Part shown: positions 1 to 6,026 of the stretch, piece by piece
Numbering within the stretch: position 1 is the stretch's first letter
Layout: every line of letters starts with the position of its first letter
Origin: Dehalococcoidia bacterium
GTDB taxonomy: Bacteria > Chloroflexota > Dehalococcoidia > GIF9 > AB-539-J10
NCBI GenBank assembly: GCA_030626915.1
Contig: DAOUTC010000010.1
Coordinates: 1-16,059 of the forward strand
Reading direction: 5' to 3'
Length of the DNA stretch: 16,059 nt
Translations under genes and position numbers: made by a program
Notes under the pieces: generated by a model
Told to the model about the DNA's origin: nothing
What the model saw: only the letters and a program-made list of their open reading frames with translations
Database searches by the model: none

Positions 1-1
1 G

Positions 2-1246
2 CCTGATTTCAGTCGGGTAGTGCCTTGCCAGTGCAAAAGGGAGGAACTGCAGAGGGAGAAGTTCCAATATCTCCAGAAATATAGCAATCTTGGTTTCCTG
101 TCACGGCTTACCTTTGATAATTTATCTCCAAAAGGGAAGAGAGATGATGCTATTTCACAAGAGCATTTTGCTCGTGTTTACCAAATGGCCAGGGTTTTTG
201 CTGATAATCCCAAAGGTTGGCTGGTTTTCTTAGGTCCTGCTGGCTGTGGCAAAACCCATCTAGCTTGTGCTATTGCTAATCACCGTCTAAACTTGGGGCA
301 GCCGTCCTTTTATATTGGAGTTGCTGATCTTCTGGACCATCTTCGGTCTGCTTTTAGCCCCACAAGCGATATAACCTATGATGCGTTATTTGAGCAGGTG
401 AAGAATACCCCCTTGCTGGTGCTTGATGACTTGAGTATGGAAGGTGCCACACTCTGGGCAAAGGAAAAACTAGAGCAACTTCTTAACCATAGGTTCAATG
501 CTAGGTTAGCCACTGTGATTACTACGGATCTGCCATTAGAGAAGTTTGATGAACGCTTAGGTGGTAGGCTAAGGGATAGTGAATTTTGCCAAGTGTGTAT
601 AGTGGGACAGAAGTCATCTTTGGCGTGCTTAGATAGCTTACAATTGGAGCTACTGCGAAATATGAGCTTTGATAATTTTGACCATAAGCGGCTAAATCTC
701 TCCTTGGAGCAGCGTCAAAATTTACAGCAAGCTTTCCACCTAGCGAGGGATTTTGCTCCTAGTCCAGAAGGCTGGTTAATATTTCAAGGTGTTAACGGTT
801 GTGGCAAAACCCATTTGGCAGCAGCTATTGCTAATTATCGCTTGGCGCAAGGCAAACCAGTTTTCTTTGTGGTCGTTCCTGACCTCCTTGACCATTTGCG
901 CTCCACCTTCAGCCCACAGAGCGATATATCTTACGATGAGTTTTTTGAACAGATTAAAAAGAGCCCCATGCTGATACTCGATGATTTTGGTGAGCAATCG
1001 GCTACTTCTTGGGCTCAAGAGAAGCTGTATCAATTAATTAACTATAGGTATAATGCCAGGCTACCAACGGTGATTACCAGCTGCCTTTCATTGGATGAGA
1101 TTGAGCCGCGAATCAGCTCACGGATGGTAGACCCGAGGCTGAGCTTGGTATTTAACATCATTGCTCCTGATTACCGTGGTGATGTAAAACCTATCCACAT
1201 GGCTAAACACCCTGAATCACATATTTCCAGGAGACGCTATTTCTGA
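2..1246 (+). CDS. Tandem DnaC/IstB-like AAA+ ATPase (5' truncated)
   Basis: This gene is cut by the left edge: the frame is open from base 2, and the residues before the GTG at 20 (PDFSRV, then a CxC pair) resemble the end of the zinc-knuckle region of DnaC-like loaders, so the GTG is probably not the start. Counting from that GTG, two complete DnaC-like ATPase modules follow. Module 1 has Walker A GPAGCGKT (72-79) and Walker B LLVLDD (132-137). Module 2 has GVNGCGKT (257-264) and LILDDFG (318-324). The copies lie about 185 residues apart and share long stretches such as ADLLDHLRS/PDLLDHLRS and a GR or SR pair near the arginine-finger position. The family loads replicative helicases or assists transposases. 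Here no helicase or transposase lies next to it, so the partner is unknown. Both ATP sites look intact. The family call is confident; the cellular role is inference. Confidence 0.85.
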   Translation, partial: PDFSRVVPCQCKREELQREKFQYLQKYSNLGFLSRLTFDNLSPKGKRDDAISQEHFARVYQMARVFADNPKGWLVFLGPAGCGKTHLACAIANHRLNLGQPSFYIGVADLLDHLRSAFSPTSDITYDALFEQVKNTPLLVLDDLSMEGATLWAKEKLEQLLNHRFNARLATVITTDLPLEKFDERLGGRLRDSEFCQVCIVGQKSSLACLDSLQLELLRNMSFDNFDHKRLNLSLEQRQNLQQAFHLARDFAPSPEGWLIFQGVNGCGKTHLAAAIANYRLAQGKPVFFVVVPDLLDHLRSTFSPQSDISYDEFFEQIKKSPMLILDDFGEQSATSWAQEKLYQLINYRYNARLPTVITSCLSLDEIEPRISSRMVDPRLSLVFNIIAPDYRGDVKPIHMAKHPESHISRRRYF

Positions 1247-1257
1247 GCACGGAGTTA

Positions 1258-1286
1258 TTGCAATTGGAAAGCATGGTTGCTAAAAT
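1258..1286 (+). promoter_or_regulatory. Sigma-70-type promoter for the HNH gene
   Basis: TTGCAA (1258-1263), a 17-base spacer and TAAAAT (1281-1286) lie just after the ATPase stop codon. Transcription would start near 1293, giving a leader of about 23 bases that contains the ribosome-binding site AGAAGG (1303-1308). This suggests the HNH gene can be transcribed on its own. It is judged only from consensus match and spacing. Confidence 0.55.
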
Positions 1287-1315
1287 AAGCAAATGCTAAT
1301 GCAGAAGGTTCAGTT

Positions 1316-1819
1316 ATGATAGATTCTCCAGTTTTAGTCCTTAATCAAGGCTATGAGCCTCTTAACTTATGTCGTGTACGCCGGGCTGTAGTCTTAGTTT
1401 TTGGTGGTAAAGCCGAGGTGCTAGAAAACAGCAGGGGGGAGCTTCATTCTGTTACACAGGTTTTCTCCATACCTTCCGTAATCCGTCTCGTTTACATGGT
1501 TAAACGTCCTCGTCGGCAAAGGAAGTTGACCAAACTTGAGGTGTTTAATCGGGACCGATATACCTGTCAGTATTGTGGTCGACAAACGAAGGAGCTCACC
1601 TTAGACCATATTATTCCGCGGCGGCGAGACGGAGAGCATAACTGGGAGAACGTAGTTAGCGCCTGCAAGGTTTGTAATCGTCGTAAAGGTGGGCGTACAC
1701 CAAAGGAAGCTGGAATGAAATTACTCCGTGAGCCACGCACACCACGCAATGATGGTTTCTATATTCCTTATCACTATCTCAGTAGTCACGATGAGTGGAA
1801 AAAGTATGTGCCTCTGTAA
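1316..1819 (+). CDS. HNH endonuclease family protein
   Basis: This 167-residue protein has a C-terminal HNH nuclease fold (about 70-130). Two zinc-binding CxxC pairs (C84/C87 and C117/C120) bracket the catalytic DHI segment (D97, H98), with N109 and the NRRKGG stretch completing the motif. The N-terminal part (LVLNQGYEPLNLCRVRRAV) is typical of a widespread stand-alone HNH family of this length found in Chloroflexota, cyanobacteria and actinobacteria, whose biological role is not established. The expected reaction is metal-dependent DNA cleavage. The ATG is preceded by AGAAGG at a suitable distance. The gene is convergent with ricT, with only 7 bases between the stop codons, and has its own promoter. 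There is no adjacent methyltransferase or phage gene to suggest restriction or packaging. The nuclease fold is well supported; the substrate is unknown. Confidence 0.85.
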   Translation: MIDSPVLVLNQGYEPLNLCRVRRAVVLVFGGKAEVLENSRGELHSVTQVFSIPSVIRLVYMVKRPRRQRKLTKLEVFNRDRYTCQYCGRQTKELTLDHIIPRRRDGEHNWENVVSACKVCNRRKGGRTPKEAGMKLLREPRTPRNDGFYIPYHYLSSHDEWKKYVPL

Positions 1820-1826
1820 CGCGATT

Positions 1827-2627
1827 CTAGACCTGCCCTGGTTTTTCGCTTAGTTGACTAAGGGGCAATTCTCTAATAACCTTATCAATCTCTACTACTA
1901 CTGTTTCTTTTAAGGGATTTACACTGACCACCTTAGCTTTGCCGAAGTGTGTCGATATCTCCTGATTCACTTTGGGCATTTTCTCCCTTATAGCTGCATA
2001 TTGTTTATTTTCATATGCAAGGCAGCAAAGGAGTCGTCCACAGATGCCGGATATTTTGGCGGGATTTAAGGCTAAATCTTGCTGCTTAGCCATTCTAATG
2101 GAGGTAGAGGTAAACTCAGTGAGCCATCTCTGGCAGCACAAGGGATAACCGCATTTACCTATACCCCCCACTAATTTAGCTTCGTCCCTTGGCCCTAGTT
2201 GCCTTAACTCCACGCGCGTCTTAAGAATGCGGCTCAATTTTCGCACTAAGTTTCGGAAATCAACCCGCTCCTGGGCGCTAAAGAATATAGTTAAGTGACT
2301 ACAATCAAGGTTATAGTGAGCTGATATTGGCTTCATTTTTAAACCAAGTTCAGTCACCATTTCTTGGCATTTAACCAATGCCTTTTTTTCTTTTTTCTGC
2401 TTAGCCTTTTCTAAATCCTCTGCTCCAGCACGGCGCATCACTGTCATTAACGGTTTACCTAGGTCGCTTGCTTGAACTTGAGCCTCGGAAATGACGACTT
2501 TAGCCAAATCTAAACCCTCGTTGGTGTCAACCACTACCTGGTCGCCAACCTGTAGCGGTATATCACCAGCGTCACAATAAAATAAATTGCCTCTGGATTG
2601 AAAACGAACTCCAATTATCTTAGCCAT
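1827..2627 (-). CDS. ricT: PSP1 domain protein, RicT (YaaT) type
   Basis: This 266-residue protein starts with a PSP1-type N-terminus (IIGVRFQSRGNLFYCDAG) and carries the cysteine clusters of the RicT/YaaT family: CGYPLCC (C159, C164, C165) and CGRLLCC (C196, C201, C202). In Bacillus, RicT works with RicA and RicF in an iron-sulfur complex that stimulates RNase Y-dependent mRNA maturation and influences sporulation and biofilm phosphorelay. No RicA or RicF gene is visible here, so the partner complex is not shown. The ATG overlaps the end of holB by 8 bases (ATGGCTAA), implying translational coupling. The same holB-yaaT order occurs in Bacillus, which supports the assignment. The PSP1 family call is secure; carrying over the Bacillus function is inference. 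Confidence 0.85.
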   Translation of the reverse strand: MAKIIGVRFQSRGNLFYCDAGDIPLQVGDQVVVDTNEGLDLAKVVISEAQVQASDLGKPLMTVMRRAGAEDLEKAKQKKEKKALVKCQEMVTELGLKMKPISAHYNLDCSHLTIFFSAQERVDFRNLVRKLSRILKTRVELRQLGPRDEAKLVGGIGKCGYPLCCQRWLTEFTSTSIRMAKQQDLALNPAKISGICGRLLCCLAYENKQYAAIREKMPKVNQEISTHFGKAKVVSVNPLKETVVVEIDKVIRELPLSQLSEKPGQV

Positions 2628-3624
2628 TGAGATTTACTCCAATTTTTCTGGGTAAATTGAGCATTAGCGATTCTAATGCCAAGCGAGCATTAATGTTTCT
2701 GGAAATCTCCTCCTGTGTTAAGCATAAGTTAGCAGCGAACTCTTTAACCTCGTTTAAGCTTAGCTCCTTTGCTTGTTTCTTCAGGGTTACCTCATAATCT
2801 ATATTAGTGATGGCTTCCCAGCAGCCGCCTTTGATAAGCATCAGGTCGTGCCACCAGATGAGCCAGGTTTCCATTATTTCTATTGCAGACCTTCGGTCTT
2901 GACTCAGCAGTGTGGCTAGCTCCTGAGCATAGGTGAAGCGCTGTTTCAAGTCAGCATCTAGCAAGGAGCTTAGCCTGTCAATACTTTGAGACCGCTGACG
3001 GAGTAAATTATCATCTAGCAGAGCCGATAATGCCCAGCCAAGACAACCATGACATAGGCGAGCCAGGAGTTTTGCTTTAATGGGAGCAACTTTATAGGAG
3101 TGGGTAAGTATTTTTTGTATTTGCTCTGGGGACATAGGCTTTAACTCCAGTCGCTGGCAGCGAGAAATAACCGTGGGTAAGAGGCGAGATTCCTCAGCAG
3201 ATAGTAAAAGCCAAACTACTTTTGGTGGCGGCTCTTCCAGTATCTTGAGTAAGGAGTTAGCTGCCTCAATGGATAGGTATTCAGCTTCGTCAATGATAAA
3301 TACTTTACACTTACCTTCATAAGGTGGCAAATTAGCTAACCTCTGAAGCCTCCGCATATCATCAATACCGATCTCTGTTTTGAAGTCCAAACCTGTGGAG
3401 GTAACGTCAGCATGCTTGCCTGCAAGAATTCGACGACAGGAATAGCATTGGCCACAAGGTGACTTTACATCATCACAATTTAGAGCTTGGGCTAAATTGA
3501 TGGCCAAGGTTCTTTTGCCTACATGGCGTGGCCCCACTAAAAGGTAGGCATGAGCTATGTTATCCTCTTTAAGGCTATGAGCCAGCAAAGCCAGGATTTT
3601 ATCTTGTCCTGCTACCTGCCACAT
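2620..3624 (-). CDS. holB: DNA polymerase III subunit delta'
   Basis: This is the clamp-loader delta' subunit, which opens the sliding clamp together with delta and the tau/gamma ATPases. Counting from the ATG at 3624 (334 residues), the protein begins MWQVAGQDKI. It has a P-loop GPRHVGKRT (31-39), a four-cysteine zinc knuckle (C50, C57, C60, C63), IDEAE (111-115), LLKILEEPP, and the sensor-like SRC (154-156). An upstream in-frame start at 3684 would overlap lysA by 58 bases. I prefer 3624 because it lies two bases after the lysA stop codon and family members normally begin at this point. GGG about 6 bases upstream gives a weak ribosome-binding site, consistent with coupling to lysA. The C-terminal half is the less conserved collar domain. 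Unlike E. coli delta', the P-loop looks complete, so ATP binding cannot be excluded. Confidence 0.9.
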   Translation of the reverse strand: MWQVAGQDKILALLAHSLKEDNIAHAYLLVGPRHVGKRTLAINLAQALNCDDVKSPCGQCYSCRRILAGKHADVTSTGLDFKTEIGIDDMRRLQRLANLPPYEGKCKVFIIDEAEYLSIEAANSLLKILEEPPPKVVWLLLSAEESRLLPTVISRCQRLELKPMSPEQIQKILTHSYKVAPIKAKLLARLCHGCLGWALSALLDDNLLRQRSQSIDRLSSLLDADLKQRFTYAQELATLLSQDRRSAIEIMETWLIWWHDLMLIKGGCWEAITNIDYEVTLKKQAKELSLNEVKEFAANLCLTQEEISRNINARLALESLMLNLPRKIGVNLNG

Positions 3625-3626
3625 AT

Positions 3627-4952
3627 TTACCCTATGTCTAAGCTCATTAAATCTGGATAACTTTCCCGACGCCGGATAAGACATGCTTCGCCATTATTCA
3701 CCATGATTATAGCTGGCCTGGGCAAGGCATTGTAATTACTCCACATGGGAATGGAATAAGCGCCGCAAACTGGTATAGCTAGGATATCACCGGGGAAGAC
3801 TGAAGCTAAATTAGCCTCTCTTACTAAAATATCTCCTGATTCACAGAGCTTGCCAACAATTGTAACTAGCTCATCTTCTGCCTCTAAAGCCTTATTAGCT
3901 ACTAAAGCTTCATATTTGGCTCCGTAAAGAGCTGGCCGTATGTTATCGCTCATGCCGCCATCAACGCAAATGTACTTTCTTACGCCAGGTATCTCCTTTA
4001 TTGCCCCGACCTTATATAATGCTACTCCAGCCTGTCCTACGATTGCTCTCCCTGGCTCAATAATGAGGTGAGGGGAGTCTAAACCTGTCTGTGAAATAAG
4101 GCTATTTAGCTTGTTAGTTATGGCTTGAGCATAATCAGCTACAGCAGGCACTTTGGAGTCCAGGGTGTATTGAACAGCAAAACCGCCACCAACACTAAAT
4201 TCGCCAAGTCGGAAGCTGAATTTATCCCTCGTCTCCAGGACGAAGCGAAGGACAAGCTCCGTAGCCACCTCATAAGACTTTGTTTCAGCTATGGGAGAGC
4301 CGAGATGGAAATGGAGCCCCAAAAGGTTAAGGTTGGAGGCTGACATAGCTTGTTTTACTGCCTCTTCAGCTTGCCCTGTAGCTAAGGGAAAGCCGAATTT
4401 GCTATCCAGTATCCCTGTGGTAGTATATTCGTGAGTGTGAGGGTCAACTCCCGGATTGAGGCGAAGTAAAATATCCAGACTGACTTCTCTTTCCTTAGCT
4501 AGCCTATTGAGTAGTTCAAGCTCATAGAAGTTATCTACCACAACTCGACCAATGTTCCAATTTAGAGCTAGCATTAACTCTTCTGGCGTCTTGTTGTTGC
4601 CGTGAAAATAAACTTTAGCTGGTGGGAAATTTACAGAGTGGGCAATACTAAGTTCTCCTCCAGAGACAACATCAAGTCCTAAACCCTCCTGCTTAAATAT
4701 AAGAGCCAAAGCCTGGTTTAGAAAAGCTTTTGAGGCATAAATGACTAAGGAATCAGGATAATATTTAGAGAATTCAGCTTTAAATTCATGGCACTTGTGA
4801 CGAAGGGTAAACTCATCAAAAAGGTAAAGGGGCGTACCGAATTCCCTGGTCAGGTCAGCAATATCACAGCCGCCGATGCAAATATGACCTTGATTATTTA
4901 CCTTCGCCGTTAGCGGGAAAAGGGAGAGTTTGGGCACATTTCTTATATTCAA
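3627..4952 (-). CDS. lysA: Diaminopimelate decarboxylase
   Basis: This PLP enzyme converts meso-diaminopimelate to L-lysine and CO2, the last step of lysine synthesis, in the cytoplasm. Length (441 residues) and motifs fit the family. The Schiff-base lysine is K75 in YASKAF. HFHLGS (214-219), GGGF (255-258) and EPGR (299-302) contact the cofactor. CESGD (370-374) and the GAYSIPMWSNYN region contribute to the active site across the dimer. The start is uncertain: TTG at 4952 is the first possible codon after an in-frame TAA, and GTG at 4937 is an alternative that leaves a more normal leader after the predicted promoter. Neither has a strong ribosome-binding site. It is the first gene of an operon with holB and ricT. 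Pairing a lysine gene with replication genes looks like shared transcription rather than shared function. Confidence 0.93.
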   Translation of the reverse strand: MNIRNVPKLSLFPLTAKVNNQGHICIGGCDIADLTREFGTPLYLFDEFTLRHKCHEFKAEFSKYYPDSLVIYASKAFLNQALALIFKQEGLGLDVVSGGELSIAHSVNFPPAKVYFHGNNKTPEELMLALNWNIGRVVVDNFYELELLNRLAKEREVSLDILLRLNPGVDPHTHEYTTTGILDSKFGFPLATGQAEEAVKQAMSASNLNLLGLHFHLGSPIAETKSYEVATELVLRFVLETRDKFSFRLGEFSVGGGFAVQYTLDSKVPAVADYAQAITNKLNSLISQTGLDSPHLIIEPGRAIVGQAGVALYKVGAIKEIPGVRKYICVDGGMSDNIRPALYGAKYEALVANKALEAEDELVTIVGKLCESGDILVREANLASVFPGDILAIPVCGAYSIPMWSNYNALPRPAIIMVNNGEACLIRRRESYPDLMSLDIG

Positions 4953-4964
4953 TCTATTTATAGA

Positions 4965-4993
4965 ATGTTACCTATCTTCACTGTAAGAGTCAA
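4965..4993 (-). promoter_or_regulatory. Promoter of the lysA-holB-ricT operon
   Basis: Read on the minus strand, TTGACT (4993-4988), a 17-base spacer and TAACAT (4970-4965) form a good promoter. The start of transcription would be near 4958, only about 6 bases before the TTG codon at 4952 or 21 before GTG 4937. Such a short leader leaves no room for a leader riboswitch. Confidence 0.55.
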
Positions 4994-5036
4994 TTTCATG
5001 TTGGGTGGTGATGAGTGATGGCAAGAATCAACGAGC

Positions 5037-5073
5037 ATATGAGCGAGTGGCAATTTGACATATTCGCTCATAT
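5037..5073. repeat. Inverted repeat, possible terminator
   Basis: ATATGAGCGA (5037-5046) and TCGCTCATAT (5064-5073) form a perfect 10-bp stem around a 17-base loop. On the plus strand it is followed by a moderately T-rich stretch, so it could end transcription from an upstream plus-strand source. It lies upstream of the predicted lysA transcription start, so it should not act on lysA mRNA. Confidence 0.4.
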
Positions 5074-5133
5074 TTATTAGAATTTTTATGCTAGGCAAAG
5101 GTTAGATATTGCTTAGCAGAGGAGGTAGCACAA

Positions 5134-5208
5134 TGAGGCGAGAACTGTTGTGCATCTGGATTTTTCCTGATACAGGCTCCCCGTTGATGCTAGCAGGGAG
5201 AGGATAAT
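5134..5208 (+). CDS. Short ORF with strong Shine-Dalgarno (24 codons), function unknown
   Basis: GGAGG at about 5121-5125 lies 8 bases before an ATG that opens 24 codons (begins MRRELLCIW, ends LAGRG). This is the best ribosome-binding site in the intergenic region. From about 5180 a different frame stays open (peptide contains RERIIAEM and GSPELLGSY) to a TAA at 5273, and a third frame then runs to about 5396. This could be a broken small gene with two frameshifts, or a leader peptide ahead of the hairpins at 5177-5231 and 5340-5368. I do not recognise the peptide. The coding call is weak. Confidence 0.25.
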
Positions 5209-5231
5209 AGCTGAGATGCGTCAGCGGGGAG
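5177..5231 (+). other. Strong stem-loop in the intergenic transcript region
   Basis: CTCCCCGTTGATGC (5177-5190) pairs with GCGTCAGCGGGGAG (5218-5231) in a 14-bp stem with two G-U pairs. The G-U positions on the plus strand would be A-C mismatches on the other, so the fold favours a plus-strand RNA. A 6-bp hairpin lies upstream (5128-5153) and another downstream (TTCAGT/ACTGAA, 5296-5312). No T-box or known riboswitch core was recognised. Confidence 0.4.
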
Positions 5232-5339
5232 CATTGGGAAGCCCCGAGCTCCTCGGTAGTTATATCAAGCTCTAAATAAAAAGGGGCAAAGGATATTCAG
5301 TCCGAAACTGAAGTGGAGGAGTAGGGGTGAGAGATTCCT

Positions 5340-5368
5340 GAGCGAGCCTCAAATTTTGAGGCTCGCTC
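5340..5368. terminator. Terminator-like perfect hairpin
   Basis: GAGCGAGCCTC (5340-5350) and GAGGCTCGCTC (5358-5368) form a perfect 11-bp stem, extendable inward by A-T pairs. The downstream bases (TAATATTAT) are AT-rich but not a true T-run, and the upstream side is not A-rich. It could end a short plus-strand transcript from the preceding hairpin region, or be one more copy of a palindromic repeat. Confidence 0.4.
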
Positions 5369-5446
5369 TAATATTATCTAAACAACGGGGTTACAAAATT
5401 TCAGGCTAACTCTGGCAACTAAAGTGCTTTTTGCTTTTGTTTGACA

Positions 5447-5471
5447 GGGGTCGGGGACAAGCCCCGACCCT
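5447..5471. repeat. REP-like pentaloop palindrome
   Basis: GGGTCGGGG (5448-5456) and CCCCGACCC (5462-5470) flank the loop ACAAG. The hairpin at 8140-8160 has the same design (GGTTGGGG, loop ACGAG, CCCCAACC), so this is a dispersed repeat and not a gene-specific signal. Confidence 0.65.
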
Positions 5472-5590
5472 ACGCATCCCTCAACGGGAGAGGATTAATA
5501 GCTTGCCCTAAATTTATCGAAGGAGGGGGGTGAAAGCCAAAGCCTGGCAATCCCTTTTCTTCAGCCTCATTCCTTACTAGACATCTGCCC

Positions 5591-5628
5591 CAGGACTAAA
5601 TTCCTACCCTCTCCAGGACTAAAGTCCC
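5591..5628. repeat. Two tandem AGGACTAAA palindromes
   Basis: CCAGGACTAAA occurs twice about 23 bases apart (from 5590 and 5613). Each is followed by its own complement: AGGACTAAATTCCT and GGACTAAAGTCC. They look like small dispersed palindromes. They lie 30-70 bases upstream of the HTH promoter, so a regulatory role is possible but not shown. Confidence 0.4.
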
Positions 5629-5644
5629 ATTGTGTTTAAGAAGA

Positions 5645-5672
5645 AGCCAATGTATATTTGAAATAGCCAATG
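5645..5672 (+). promoter_or_regulatory. Putative operator: two AGCCAATG direct repeats
   Basis: AGCCAATG occurs at 5645-5652 and 5665-5672, exactly 20 bases apart (two helical turns). The first copy is upstream of the -35 hexamer and the second lies in the promoter spacer. The gene that follows encodes a small HTH protein, so autoregulation is a natural hypothesis. The repeat is seen directly; the function is inferred. Confidence 0.4.
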
Positions 5673-5686
5673 GTTACTTCTAACAT
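5658..5686 (+). promoter_or_regulatory. Promoter of the HTH gene
   Basis: TTGAAA (5658-5663), 17 bases and TAACAT (5681-5686). The -10 hexamer is identical to that proposed for lysA. Transcription would begin near 5693, only about 8 bases before the ATG at 5701. Confidence 0.5.
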
Positions 5687-5700
5687 AAGAGAGAGTAATA

Positions 5701-5913
5701 ATGGATATAGAAAGTCATGAGAATAAACTACCTCAGAGGATGCTGACTATGAAGGAAGTTGCCTCTGTTCTCAATATTCATCCTAATACGGTCAGGAGGT
5801 GGGCGAGGAAAAGGTTGCTGAAATCATATAGCATCGGACCTCGCCATTACCTGAGGTTCAGGCGAGAGGATATGATTGATTTCCTGGATAAATCCAAGAA
5901 TGAAGTGCATTAA
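5701..5913 (+). CDS. Small helix-turn-helix DNA-binding protein (MerR/excisionase type)
   Basis: This 70-residue protein is almost entirely a winged HTH of the HTH_17/excisionase class. LTMKEVASVLNIHPNTVRRW (15-34) forms the helix-turn-helix, and SIGPRHYLRFRREDMIDFL supplies the wing and last helix. Proteins of this size bind DNA as excision factors or as simple regulators. No integrase, att site or phage gene is nearby, so a transcriptional role is more likely. The ATG is preceded only by a weak GAGAG. The gene is followed, 113 bases later on the same strand, by a PAS-PAS-HD-GYP gene. It may regulate that gene or itself through the AGCCAATG repeats in its promoter. The fold is secure; the target is inferred. 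Confidence 0.8.
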   Translation: MDIESHENKLPQRMLTMKEVASVLNIHPNTVRRWARKRLLKSYSIGPRHYLRFRREDMIDFLDKSKNEVH

Positions 5914-5954
5914 AGTGCATGGTTGAAATAAGGAGAGCTTAAGAGTGTTTAGAT

Positions 5955-5983
5955 GCCACCCTGAACTGAAGCGAAGGGTCTTT
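5955..5983 (+). repeat. Dispersed repeat, CCTGA...GCGAAGG family
   Basis: The stretch from GCCACCCTGAACTG to GCGAAGGGTCTTT closely matches the one at 9189-9214 (TCATCCTGAGC...GCGAAGGATCT) and the interrupted one at 9018-9070. It occupies part of the 113-base gap between the HTH and HD-GYP genes. The same gap begins with AAGTGCAT repeated 10 bases apart across the HTH stop codon (5903-5920). Confidence 0.5.
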
Positions 5984-6026
5984 AGATTTTCGTTGGCGTT
6001 TAGTAATTAGTAGGCAAGAAAGGCAA

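Noticed and set aside
1316..1819. HNH gene as part of a restriction or phage packaging system
   Set aside because: No methyltransferase, terminase or other phage gene is adjacent, and the protein matches a stand-alone chromosomal family.
3625..3684. Longer holB starting at 3684 inside lysA
   Set aside because: It would overlap lysA by 58 bases; the ATG at 3624 sits two bases after the lysA stop and matches the usual start of delta'.
5101..5370. T-box, lysine riboswitch, 6S RNA, RNase P RNA or tmRNA
   Set aside because: None of the conserved cores I know for these RNAs is present, and the lysA promoter leaves almost no leader on the minus strand.
5447..5628. CRISPR array
   Set aside because: The repeats are few, differ in sequence, and are self-complementary hairpins without regular spacers; no cas gene is present.
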